From: Fasciola hepatica
Taxonomy: Eukaryota > Platyhelminthes > Trematoda > Plagiorchiida > Fasciolidae
DNA: 64,000 nt
Assembly (NCBI GenBank): GCA_948099385.1
Contig: CANUEZ040000129.1
Coordinates: 7,012,501-7,076,500 of the forward strand
Direction of reading: 5' to 3'
Part shown: positions 22,757-34,135 of the stretch, piece by piece
How the letters are laid out: each line of letters opens with the position of its first letter
How positions within the stretch are numbered: position 1 is the stretch's first letter
Notes under the pieces: generated by a model
The model's input: only the letters and a program-made list of their open reading frames with translations
What the model was told of the DNA's origin: nothing
Databases searched by the model: none
Made by a program: the position numbers and the translations under genes

Positions 22757-24210
22757 CAAAATGCCAAGAAAAGGATCAAAGCCATTGGAATCTGGACAGG
22801 GCGTAATACGGAAAGTCACTGGAGTGGTTTTGGATGCTTTTGATTCTTCAGTTATTGCTAGATCACCTGGTCCTGGCAGTGCTAGCTTTTGTGTCTCTGA
22901 AAGAAATCTGGATTGTAAGAATGTTGATATATGCAAATTGAGGATATCAGACAAAGAACAGCAACTGTTATCTGCAGGCCTAGGAGGCAGAGGAGAAGTG
23001 TGGACAGAACCGAAGTAATTAGGTGGCAAACAAATACGATCTATCAGACAAATGAAGACCATTGTAAATAGGAAGCACTGCCCCGGTCGTCGAATATAAA
23101 ACATCGACGCAACCAACGGTCGATCAATCAAGAATAAAAATGACGGTTTTTGAAGGGCTATCTGAAAACTACTGCAGGTTCATCAGCCGGTGTGAAACAA
23201 GGAAGGGGCTTCTCTACCTTACTCACTACCGTCGAGGCCGAGCAAGAGAAGCTATCAACGGGTGTACCATGCCCGACTCGGAACAAGGCTACAAAAGAGC
23301 AAGGAAGATTCTAAGGGACTTGTTTGGCCAACCTCCCAAATTATCCCGCAGCCTAATAGAGGGTTTGATGTTAGGGGACAAAAGAACCAAGGGCGACGTC
23401 TATACAATGGCCGACCTGGTGATCAAAATGCAGAACTGTTCAACAGCCCCCGACCATTTAGGTTACAGGACTGACCTCGGTGCAATGCATACCGTGGAGA
23501 GCATGGTCCGTCACCTCTCTCTCGAACTACAGGGTCGGTGGGCGGAAGAAGCAGAACGTATAAGCCGAAGCGACAGGGAAGCTAACTTCGAAGACCTGAC
23601 CGAATACTTGGACAGGCAAACCAAGATAGCTGACAGCAGGTTCGGCCGACTCATCCGGGACAGCAACCGAGCAAACAAGCCCAGTACTAGCCAGGCTCAA
23701 ACCACTGCACGGGGACAGCCGAAATATCAGCCTCGGACCAATGCACAAGCCATCTCACGCGATGCTATAGCGCATCCAAGTTGCAGTTCCTGCGAAGCAA
23801 AACGTGGGCTACAGGTGTGCCCGAAGTTCATCAAAGCCAAAACAGACGAACCCTGAGAAGTGGCGAGGACGAGGGGAGAGCGCTTCATCTGCTTAACATC
23901 GAACACCGGGTGGCCGCTTGCTGGACGAGGACCAGACGTGGTCTTGCAGGTTGTCCGGGCAGACACCACCGACTTTATACCAGGCAAGAGAATCAGCACC
24001 AGAGGCAAACACCAAGCCCGGTGTGATTTGTTCAACGTCGCGGTCGGCTAGTAAACCAATACGTTCATGAGTAGTCGCCGCTGGAGTGATGAATCCAACT
24101 GGGGTAGTCAAAGCGTTGGCTTTCGTCGACAGTGGATCAGACACAACCCTGGTTAAGAGAAGCACGACGTCGCTAGCATTGAGCACGGCGGGCGGAAAGC
24201 AATAATGACT
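22757..24210 (+). pseudogene. BEL/Pao gag and protease, decayed (plus strand)
   Basis: Gag starts MPRKGSKP just after the LTR and runs to a stop at 23018. A second frame (23140-23856, 238 codons) carries the central gag domain: KMTVFEG, GLLYLTHYRRGRAREAI, GYKRARKILRDLFGQPP, DLVIKMQNC, LELQGRWAEEAE and DSRFGRL. This is the DUF1759-type capsid region of BEL elements. The zinc-knuckle region after 23840 is broken. At 24118 AFVDSGSDTTLV gives the aspartic protease active site with an intact DSG triad. Similarity stops near 24210, 60 bp before an oppositely oriented LTR. RT, RNase H and integrase are missing on this strand. Several stops and at least one frameshift make it inactive. Confidence 0.8.
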
Positions 24211-24273
24211 GCCGGCTGGTTGAGGTTACAGCACGTCTCCTTAGATGCCAACGGAGGCATTTACATTGGCTGA

Positions 24274-24648
24274 TGTAACACACGTTTGAGCAATGCGTGG
24301 CCTAAATCACACCGGATCCCGAAATCGAAAGGCGATTATCTGTGATATTCTATGATACTAGATTATTGAATGAACAATGACACCAAAAAGATACAAACCT
24401 CAATTATGAGATAAAAAGGGCCCAGCGAACGAGAAACCAAATTGCGACGTGCGAGCGAGGAGCACCTGCGTCACGCAGGTCCAGAACAAGGATATGATAA
24501 AGTAGCGCTCTTGGCGCGAAGAAACAAAAGTTGATCCATAAAACAAACAGTTCTTTAAGACACGTCAATAGTGTAAGCAAGTAAGTGATGTTAAGAAGAG
24601 CGCATAACTGCAACGGTTTTAGGGGATTTTCCACGACCGGTCGTTACA
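24274..24648 (-). mobile_element. BEL/Pao 3' LTR, minus strand (375 bp)
   Basis: In element orientation it starts TGTAACGACCGGTCGTGG and ends AACGTGTGTTACA, so TG...CA ends are present. It aligns with the plus-strand LTR at 22341-22720. Just outside its internal edge, on the plus strand, is CCGCCCACCAAAA. The same position beside the young element's LTR reads CCGCCCGCCAAAT, so this is the polypurine tract in its complementary form. It therefore closes the 3' side of the minus-strand element that holds the integrase tail at 25288-25995. I could not find a target duplication. Confidence 0.75.
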
Positions 24649-24892
24649 CCGCCCACCAAAATCCTCCTGAATCCTTAGCAGTTTGGTGTAAAGGTACTGA
24701 TTCTTCCTACCTACCTAGGCCCTGCCGTCAGTGTGCGCGCCTAATGCTTGTCGTCAACGTTCTACTCATGGTCGCACCTAATCCGTTGGCCACCTAAACG
24801 AGAGGCTATTCTATATCTTCCACGAGAACAACTGACCGATGGCGGGTCTGAAGGGGAAACATAGATGCCGCCTTTGGAAGGGCCGTCCTGCT

Positions 24893-25245
24893 CTGGCTGT
24901 ATGCGCTTGCTTGTGTGTGTGCGTGATGCACTCGCCGCCACTTCCATATATGCAAAAGACATTTCGGTAGCGTCAAAAAAACATACGGCGAACACTGTCA
25001 CATGTTCGACAAGGGTTGCTGGGCGTAGTGTGCATCGGGTATGTGCTTACGTGTCTGGATGTACAATGGAATAGCATCTATCACCACATATCAGGAAAAA
25101 CCTTCTGTAACGTCAACGAAAGACCGCGAGCACTGTAACGTTTTTGGCGGAGGCCATGTGGTATAAACGAGTATATTGTAGGTGTGTGTATGCTTCGGGG
25201 TGTATGATGGTTCGATACGTCACTGTGTCGTGAATGCTCCTATAT
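24893..25245. repeat. Diverged tandem repeat, unit about 140-155 bp
   Basis: Blocks containing CCA(T/C)ATAT, then GTAGCGTC or GTAACGTC, CGAACACTGTCAC or CGAGCACTGTAAC, and GTGTATGCTT-like words recur with CATAT landmarks near 24945, 25086 and 25240. There are about two full units and a partial one. They lie between the integrase stop and the polypurine tract of the minus-strand BEL element, an interval that is usually short. Confidence 0.55.
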
Positions 25246-25287
25246 ATGGGGTTTTTTTACCCATCTCGAAGACGAAAGCTAAAAAGT

Positions 25288-25995
25288 CTACTGGGCCTCA
25301 GCTTTATCAGCTTCTCCGCCCTCACTCTCGAGTAGGCTGATACTGCGTAAGTCGCGAATTACCGCTCTGTTGGCTGTCTTCATCTTCACCTTTCCTATCA
25401 TTCCTTCAGTGCTTACGATGGTCTCCATAACTACTCCCAAGAACCAGGTGCTGAAATATGCGCTTTCGTCGGCGATCATAACCACATCCCCAACTTTGAA
25501 TGGTCTTGTTTTGGCCAGCCACTTCTGTCGAGTCTGCAGAGCCGGTAGGTACTCTCGCAGCCAGCGCCTCCAGAAAACCTTGGCAAGATAGTTTGCCTGA
25601 TTCCCCCCGTGGAGGTGGCTCCCGCGAAGATTCACCGGCCACTGGAAACCCTCGTTCGACCTTAACGTCAATAAGTCCTTCGCGGTAAGCGCCGGGTGGG
25701 TGGGGTCACTGTTCATTACTGGGATCAGGGGGCGGTTGTTCAGGATTCTCTCCACCTCAGTCATGACGGTGTTTAGCGTCTCCTCGTCGGGCGGCTGTTG
25801 CTCTATGATTGACAGCTACATCTGCCTGGCTGGCCGGATCACGCGTTCCCATAAGCCGCGGCGGTGACTGGTCTGCAGGTTAGCTATATTCTGTCCTCGA
25901 ACAATGTCCAGAAAATATCACCCCGGCTATGCCATACTTGACGGACTCGAAAGCTCTATAGACCTCGTCGAATTGTATTCAGTAATACAGACCTG
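25288..25995 (-). pseudogene. BEL/Pao integrase C-terminal region
   Basis: The minus-strand frame from 25764 to 25288 (158 codons) holds MTEVERILNNRPL, then GNQANYLAKVFWRRWLREYL, RQKWLAKTRPFKVGDVVMI and VIRDLRSISLLE. This is the last part of the integrase core followed by the DUF5641 C-terminal domain of BEL elements. The same frame continues upstream through one TAG codon (in QM*LSIIEQQPPDEE) to GLWERVIRPAR. Further upstream FDEVYRAFESVKYGIAG lies in another frame, so there is at least one frameshift. Upstream of about 25995 similarity ends. The catalytic Asp residues are not present in this fragment. Confidence 0.8.
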
Positions 25996-26099
25996 TGAGG
26001 ATACTTTCAGGCAGACCAACTATTGGTAATGGTAAACTCAATCATTGAGTTTAGGCTCCCTTAATAGGCACCAAAAGCCCCTCTCAACCCTAAAACGAC

Positions 26100-26960
26100 C
26101 GACATCTCAGTTTGATTGATGAAAACAAAAACTCTCCACCTCACAATTTTGCACTCCTTTTCACTGTTGCCATTTCATACCCGGATAAACCGGAGGAGGC
26201 AGTTGAAGCTTTCAACGCATTCGGGACTTCCCCCTCAACGTCCAATGTGCCCACTTCTTGAATATACTCCGTTTGTTCATCCAGTGGGAGCCTACCTATA
26301 GTGTCCTTCCACCCAAATGAAATTTCTCCGCTCACACTCTCACAAAAGAAGACCGTCTCACCATACCCATATTTACTGCTCCATCAACCACATTCCTTCA
26401 TCATCAAGTTTTGATTGAAGGCTCGGCAGAATAGCTATAGCCTAATTATTTGCCAGATCAATGTCCTGCCCACAGTTTACTCCGGGTGCTTTCTTGCTCT
26501 ACTAGCAAAAGACTTTTCTACTCTGTTTACCAATGCAGCAGATGAAAGTAAATCTCCTGTGACTATTTTCCTCGATATGACAGAAACTCTTGATTGGGCT
26601 CCCCACACCAGCTCTCTCATCAGACTCCATGCATTCTGGGCCTTCGGATCGTTTCGGTCATGATCCACTTCACATCGCTGGACCGATCTCAAACATCCTG
26701 CATAGAAGGTCTTGAATCACGGCCGGCTATTACCAATGCCAGTCTAAGGGAGTGTCCAGGGTCCGCAGTCACTTCTACTTTTGACAGCAGCCGACTTCGT
26801 GTAATTCGCCATGGAACTCCACTCACTTTGAGAAGTATATCGAACATGTCTGTGATTTCCGATCCTAAAATATTCAGGCTTCCGTTAAGAAGATAACCAA
26901 GGACCCAGGATGGCTCTGCCATTGATATCAAACCTATGAAATGGAAATCTCGGGGGGACA
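26100..26960 (+). pseudogene. Decayed LINE reverse transcriptase (plus strand)
   Basis: Near 26520-26630 the plus strand reads SPVTIFLDMTETLDWAPHTS, the motif A region (YLDMSKALDRVxH in the better copy). About 100 bp later ECPGSAVTSTF and RVIRHGTPL match GSVLGPLLF and VVHHGTPF. The FADD box is unrecognisable. It is heavily mutated with many stops. The plus-strand pyrimidine richness that starts here matches other LINE sense strands in the window. Confidence 0.5.
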
Positions 26961-29900
26961 AAGTTCATGAATAAATCTTAGGCATCAGATACTCATCGGG
27001 ACTCTGCTGACCACGATCTGCTCCCCTCAAGTAACCGGTCAGTTCAAGACCTTCGTCTTCATCACTCGTGTAGCTCCAAATTTACCAGGTAAATTTCACT
27101 CCGGGTTGGTGAGACGAGAGGAACTAATGTTGCCGTCACCAGAACTTTTGGGTTACACTACTGCAAACTGATCGTCTGCAAGTCCCACGCCAGACTTCCC
27201 TTGAATACCGTCCCATTATCTTCATTACCATAAAGCACTTGGATGTCATTTCTCTGCGGCCCGTGAAGCGTCATTCTACTGAACAACCACTGGAACTTTT
27301 CCTCCAGTTAATGCCGCAAACATCGACGTATTTTGCTTACTCTTGACCCCATACGGCTGCCTTTCGTGAAGCTCAGTTTATGACTATATAAACCATAACC
27401 CCTCACGGCTTTTTTCTCACCAAACCTATTCATCTCTATCCCCCCCCCCACAAGGCATGCCCGGCCAATCGCTTGTTACGGTTTTCTATTCCTGGGTCGA
27501 GACTGGCATCCAGATCCAACCTTTTATAGAATATTAAAAGTTATGTAATAAACTCCTGATCAGCAACCGCGGAAGCCTATTTGTCTCCCAGTTCACGGGC
27601 TCACTGAAACACTTCATGACTGTTTCCTACAAGATCCTTCTTACCGGACAAAGTGTCACTGGAGGGCTAGCCTTCGGAGACGGGTTCGATAGGCAGAGTT
27701 ATAGAACAGCCCAAAATCTCAATTACCGTCCTAACAATAGAAGCTAGACCGTTTGCTTCTTATCCCACTTTACCTCGCAGCCTACGTGGCATTAGCGTAG
27801 AGTCGGCTGCTCCCTGTAACCATAACTAGCTAAGAGATTGCTTAGTCTCGCAGTTCTAGGTCATACCCCTTGTTTCCACCTCCAGCTAGCCCACATGACC
27901 CTGCCTAGCCCAACTTCCCAATTGGTCCTCAAATTTTAATCAAGGGATTGCTGCCTTTCTCCCCATATAATATTAAGGCTGCAATATAAAACAGTTGTCC
28001 TTTGGCCCGAGATTTTTGGCTTCGCGTCTTTCCCCGCAGTACCAAATAAAGAAGTGGCGTCGGATCCCAGGGCAGTGCGTTCCGTCGTCTACTCCTTTCC
28101 TCCTTGATTTCTCTAATCCTTTCTTTTTATTTTTGCTTCCGTTTCCCTCCGTTTCTCTCTTGGCCTTTGTTTTCTTTCCTTCTTATCTCCAATGAAGCCT
28201 GATATTCCAAACAACCGATTTTTAGTGGTTAACTATCGGTCTAATTTTTCTCTCCTCCCGTATTCTCACAAGCGTACTAGACTGTGTTGCCTGGCATTCC
28301 GGCTCTGAGTCCACCTACGGCTGATATCTTGCCTCCTGTCTGTACCCTGCTAACTCCGGTAAATGCAACCCAACAAAGTCATACCAGTAAATCAGAATAG
28401 CTTCCGATAGTCATAAACACCATTTGGTGTCATACAAGACGGATACACATGGGCGGGCCGCTATCTAGCCCCAGTCCGCATTCTTCCTGCCAACGTTAGA
28501 GAAGGCCCCAGATGTCGGTGGCACATATTTCACAGCTGTGTCCGGCAACTGAGAAAACGGACCACCCCCAAAAGTTGTTCGAAAAGGGAGATACTTGGAA
28601 ATCCACCGCCGGGCGCAGGGGTTGTGGAAAGTTCCTACATAAGGACAACCACACCTATGCTGAAAAAGTGGAAGACAAAGAAATATCTAGCGGGATTCGT
28701 TTGACTCCCAGATATCATAGATATCGGGCCGTGAAGGAAGCGGACAACCTTCGGTTGTGGGAATGATACCTTTCAGCTCGGGTCTGATCCTCCGAAAGAG
28801 AAAACCTCACACCGCCCTCGCTAACTTGACATGCTTTTGGTTCCCACTGGCTACGCTGACGGGGCTGATACCTCAATGGACTTTTAACATATGCTTATAT
28901 ACCCCCACTACAATTTTCAACCACCTCATGCTTTCCGCGTGCGAGTCGGGTATGTATGTTGACGTCGGCTACGATCTTCACCGTGGCATCGGCCTTTACT
29001 CCATGGCTCTGGGCAGCACATATGAACACCGGACGACAAATATCTACCTCAGCATAGCCCAATAAGTAAGGCAACCTTGAAAAAGTCGTTTGCTTTTTCC
29101 ATTTAGACCCATCCTTTTTATCTTCACAACATTTTCAATGCCCCAGCACCCACGCCTCTCTCCAGTTTATAACTCAATTAAACTGCTACCTTCAGCCAGT
29201 CAGAACAGGAAATCAACCAGCAGCACTAGACCTTTAAATACCTCAGGGCTACCAGCTTTGCATATCACTTAGACCAGTTTTACAAAACTTGCCATTTTGA
29301 CTCTTAGTATATTTCAGTTTCTTCCTTGTACAGACTTTGTGCCCAGTGTCCCCAGAGTACCACCACGGCCGTTTTAGACCCTAAAAATAACATCTGCTTG
29401 GCCTATTAGTACAAATGCGGTTAGCTCCTATCAGCATCCATTTACGAAGTGTTTGAAGCAGCGTTCAGGAAACCTCTAACGAAGTTACTTTACACTGTGC
29501 AGCTGACGCGACCCCGTAGACCAGAGTGGATTACTGTACCGTCCTAACCCCTCACTGTCAAGCAGGTCTCTATCATCCCTCTCAGTCATGTTGCTACGTC
29601 CACTCTACCCCTCCTTTTCCACTCCTGTATCCTGGCCTGCCATTTTAGTATTCTCCTTAGTAATTTGAAGACCTGCTCCCTATTAGAGCCTATGGCCCCA
29701 ATTCTCGGCCCGTGACACGTTAGCGAATATACTCAGCAGCACTCAAAATGAGACCGGGGAAAGCTGAAGCAGTATAACGCGTATATTGGAAGAAGGCAAA
29801 AGTGCACCTAGGTGGAGCAAGTGGCGCCTCCGAATGAGGCGATCGTTTGGATAAACAACTTTTAGTGTTCGTAATTGTGCATCAACTCGGTGTCACTTAA

Positions 29901-32880
29901 CCATTTTGCTCACCCTAACTCTCGGCTAAAACATCCTCCATGCTGTTAATCTCCCTTTTATTTCCCGTTCCAGAATCACCCTACCATCTTCCCCCTTGGA
30001 TGTGAAGTATCGAGCAGGGTACGTTCCTCGCTGATCTTTTCCATCTGTTTGTAACTTCGCCTTCTGCTGCTCGCCGAGAGTACAGTTCAGTAATCCAGTT
30101 TTACCAAGCAGTCTTGCTACTGCCCCGCCTATTCCACCGGGGACCACTAAAATCTTTTTGCTGTAGGAGGGTTTTCACTACCGGGGCCAAGCTGAGGGAG
30201 GCCAAAAAACATAAATATCTACCGCAGCCAAATTACTGTCGTGAACTTTGCCCGACCGTTTTGCCCGTCCTCACCTACCATCACTCTCAGTTGCGGTTTT
30301 CCACCGAGGAAATCCAGCCATTTATCGGTGCTGCAGTGAGCAACTAACCCCATAGTAAACAGATGGCTCAACCGTCCACCGCTAACTGTTCCCCTCGATT
30401 TTCCCCCCGAGAGTCGGTCGTTGTGCGCCTCAGTTTCCCCTTAACAGTCACTAACCCCTCCGACTGAGGCAAGAAGAATTACAACCAATTCTCGGACAGC
30501 ACTTCTTGGGTTTCCGGAATAACACGTGCTTTCATTAGGTTTCATCATAGATTCTACTTAAGATGATTTGGTGTCCACTCCCGCTGCTTTCACTATCCAT
30601 TCATCCGTCTCGATTATTTTTCTCTGCTCTTTCTCATGTTTCATGCTTGCTAGTCTATTATGACAATATCCTCCTGGCATTTGCTGATAACTTTGGTTTC
30701 GTCTTATCTTGGGCGTCCTTTGATCCTTCCTGTTTGTATGATGCGCGCATATTGGACTCTCGAAGCTTTTTCAGTCGTATTTGGTGCTCTGTACCTGCCA
30801 ATTTTTGACATCGCGTAACATTTTCGATAGCCTGCTTCGCCGTACAAAAGAATTATTCCAAGCGGCTAGTTTGGGCTACCGCCGTTCTTATGCTGGCTTA
30901 CAGAATGGGCACCTTGTGGGAGATGCGGCTGGCTGCAACTGATTTGGTAGCGGGGGGTGAATCTCTCAGGAATTTTGCCGTTTAACGAGTTAACTGGTTG
31001 TTTCTTTGGTCACGGAGCATCATTACAAATAACGCAGCGTTGAATGTTGCGACAGAAAGCACTGGTAATAAAAAACAGTTATTATTATTGAATAACGAAT
31101 TCGTTAAGCAACAATATTATGAAAGGTCTATGACCTGGTATACTCTTCTGGTAAAATTACCTTAGGGAAAATGAATGACAACATTTCCCGGGAAAATTCA
31201 AATGGTAAGAATAATGATCACTTCGATAAACATTTACTTGCCGTACTGTATTAGTCTTTCACTGACGGAAACTTCGCTAACATATACCTTAACCACCCCG
31301 AACAGTTAAGTTTTGTTGCATCTGATAAAGGTTGAAGGCAGCAAATATACTCAGAGTTTGATGGCATGGTTTTCACGTCATGATCCCGACACCATGAAGA
31401 GGAGCATTTCAGAATAACGGAAGGATGTGTCTCTGATGAGTTCAATATTTCCTGTGCTTTAATTTTCCGCGTAGATGCTAATCCTTATGCATAAAGCTCA
31501 TACAATTACGATGGGCTGATATTGACAATTGTGCTTAGTGAAACTTGACGTTCCACTGAAAACTTTCGAGATTTTATTGTTAGTTACTTATCAAACAGTA
31601 ATTTTGCTACTGAGCCTTTTCTTAGGTACTTTTGCAAATGATGGTCCCCAAGGTTTTGGTGGTTGATGGTAAGCCTGACTTAAGTGGCCCACCGTTGAAA
31701 TCAAGGGTGTTGTTTTTCTTTTCGTCCAGTGAAGCCGTAAAATGTTAGCTGAACTGCTCAAAAGCCTATGGAATGGTGCACGGCCGTAAGAAGACGAACG
31801 TAATTCCTTTACGGAGCCTGCGTAACGGACTTACCAATGACAGCAGTGTTGTAATTTCCTTCCGATCATCTGCTAAACCCATTTTGGTTTGACAGAAGTC
31901 GGTTCATATATTCATTTGCAAAACAATCACTCGAAGTTATCACCTGCAAAGCTGGATGAACTAAAACCTAGCCCTATGCAACTCGTACAGCGATCTATCC
32001 CAGGGTTACGAACACAAATGAAAACTCATGTTCCAACCACATGCGCCTACGTGCATAAATAACAACGAAAAGGGTGGTCGGACTGGAGTGGCCCTGAAGG
32101 GGGCTTCAGTTTGTTCACGTGCTCAAAGGCCGATGTAATCGAGCCAAGTAGTGTAAGCTTCTTCGACTCCCTTCGGTGTGGAATGTTGCGCTCCTAAAAG
32201 GTGTCTAGCTTCCCCATGTTCCAATCTGATATGGTAAACCGGCCAGAGCAAGCTTAACTTCTCCACCATTCCATGAGCTAGAAAGTTGCACGACTTCAAA
32301 GGTGTGCGACTAGTCTTATGAAAGTGCCTGAAACCGACTTCAGGCTATTCAGAATTCCAACAAAACGTTTGCACCAAAAGGCAAAACAGCAGGATCCACC
32401 ACGTGCACCTATCATCCTCGACGGCTGAGCCGCAAAACGTCCAGCAATAGAGTGACGGGATTGCGGTGAGCTCACGTTTATTCACAGCTGGTGAACTAAT
32501 CAAAATTCAACGAGTAAACGAAAATAGCGCCACTGATTGAGTAACCAGCGAACAAAGCAATAGCCATCAGAGAGTTGTCTCGTGAACATCTAGTGATATG
32601 AAAAAGAAGACTCCCGGGTTTGATCACACTCAACATTTAGGCATTTGTGTCCGTCCGGCTAGATAATATTTTGGGCCAAGCCTTCCGGATCAGTCTCCCA
32701 GTTCCCCGCCCCACTTTTTTGATTTTGTAACCCATAGCCTTTTTTCGTTGTTGCTGCTTATCCAAGTCTTATTTCTCTAGCAAATATCAGATCTTCCAGC
32801 GCTTTTTAATGGCGCTTGAAGCCAATGCCAAGTAACATCCACTATAACCCCACATTAAATGACGTAAATTTTCTTCTGTT
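26961..32880. other. Long degenerate stretch
   Basis: Up to about 30800 the plus strand is clearly pyrimidine-rich, as on the sense strand of LINEs in this window, and probably holds unrecognisable LINE debris. A run of ten C lies at about 27440. From 30841 to 32880 composition is balanced and I see nothing recognisable. No open frame here has a supportable identity. Confidence 0.35.
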
Positions 32881-34035
32881 ATGAATAACGCCATGTCAGC
32901 TGATATCGCGCCTACGCATGCTTTGCCAATCCTTCAGAAAACACACCAATATTATCGTTATATTGATATCTTACTGACTAAATCCGAATGTTACCCTACT
33001 CAAAGCTTTGCTCTAAGAGGTCCGGAAACCCCTATCACTCTGTCCAATTTATCGAACTTTTCAGGGGATTTAGCTTGTTCCCCATCCATTAAAGTCCTCT
33101 GCTACAGTCTCCTGCACAAAAACGTCCTATTTATGTTCTTAAAAGCTATTATTATGTCAGTCATACATCGGCTACCTTCCGAGTTATTCAAAAGGTCGTC
33201 TGAAACTAGATAATGGCACACCTAACAAGCAACATGCCCAAAGTAGGTCTACGAGGTCTCCTAAAAACCGTTCCTGCTCTACTTGTCGGGCCGACTTCCT
33301 GAACTTAGTGGCGGAATTGGCTGACAAGGGTATGTCTATGATAATTACTCTATGGTTTGGAGTGTGATTTGAACCGGGTCTCACTCAGTCGGCTTCCACC
33401 ACGGGCTAAACCTTATGGCATCAGTGGCGCTTTACTCAGTTGGACTTGTTTTGATTTCTCCGACCGACACCGGTTGGATTTTGCGGAGGTACCTATTACA
33501 TTAAAACCTGTCACCAGCGAAAGCGCCGAGAGCCTTCTGAGCCCACTGCCATTTCTGGCGTACAATAATTGTTTTTGATGTCGTTCGAGATGGCGTTCTC
33601 CACTTGTTTACGGACTACTTCAAAATCTCGTATACTTTTGACACCATGACGCTGACTTCTGTTATTCATTGTGTACTGCAAGGTTTCTTTTCCCTTAGTT
33701 CTTAGTGTTTCAGCGCCTTAATGTAACCTTCTGCCGAGGAAAACATTATTTTTAGGCTCAAGTGAAGTTTCCCTTGGGCACTCTCGGTAATATAGGCCAC
33801 CCAATTTCCAGAAGCCAGCTAGTAGGAGATCCGGGTATACAATATTAAGACTCTTCTCCTTTCTCACAACAAACGTCAGCTCAGAATGCAAAGGACAGAA
33901 GACTGATAGGCCTAGCTCGTAGGAGGTTTCGTCCTCTAAACAGCACTTCCAATGCCTGAAAGACTCAGTTTAGACCCTTGCTGGAAAGCTACTCCAAAGT
34001 TTACATTAGAATGCACCTAGGAGGCAGACAGGCTA
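32881..34035 (+). pseudogene. Decayed non-LTR reverse transcriptase, second clade
   Basis: Plus-strand pieces in order are PITLSNLSNFS near 33030 (the NYRPISLTS region), KPYGISGALLSWTCF and LKPVTSESAESLLSPLPFLA near 33395-33560 (the KAYGI.G.LL.WI and PVTSGVPQGSVLGPLLF motifs), then FSQQTSAQNAKDRRLIGLARRRF split over 33860-33930. The C-terminal FxxLxxSxVRPxLEY region follows. The wording differs from the SKALDRVSH family elsewhere, so this looks like another LINE lineage. It is interrupted at about 34035 by the (ATT)n tail of a minus-strand LINE. Confidence 0.6.
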
Positions 34036-34135
34036 TTGATAATATCAATAATAATTTGTTTCTGGCTGGACCCGAAGCTTACTCAAAAGTAAGATCAAAT
34101 GGTATATGTGACCTCAATGTTGCTCATACTTGGAA
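34035..34135 (-). repeat. LINE 3' end with (ATT)n tail, copy 2
   Basis: AATAATAAT on the plus strand near 34045 is followed by TTTGTTTCTGGCTGG and CCGAAGCTTACTCAAAAGTA. This aligns with the tails at 17590 and 60256. In minus orientation it is the 3' terminus of a LINE lying to the right. Confidence 0.45.

Noticed and set aside
26477..26961. Minus-strand frames at 26.5-27 kb as BEL RNase H of the element at 25 kb
   Set aside because: No RNase H motif was found, and the opposite strand shows RT motif A and GTP-rich motif B in order, so LINE RT is better supported.
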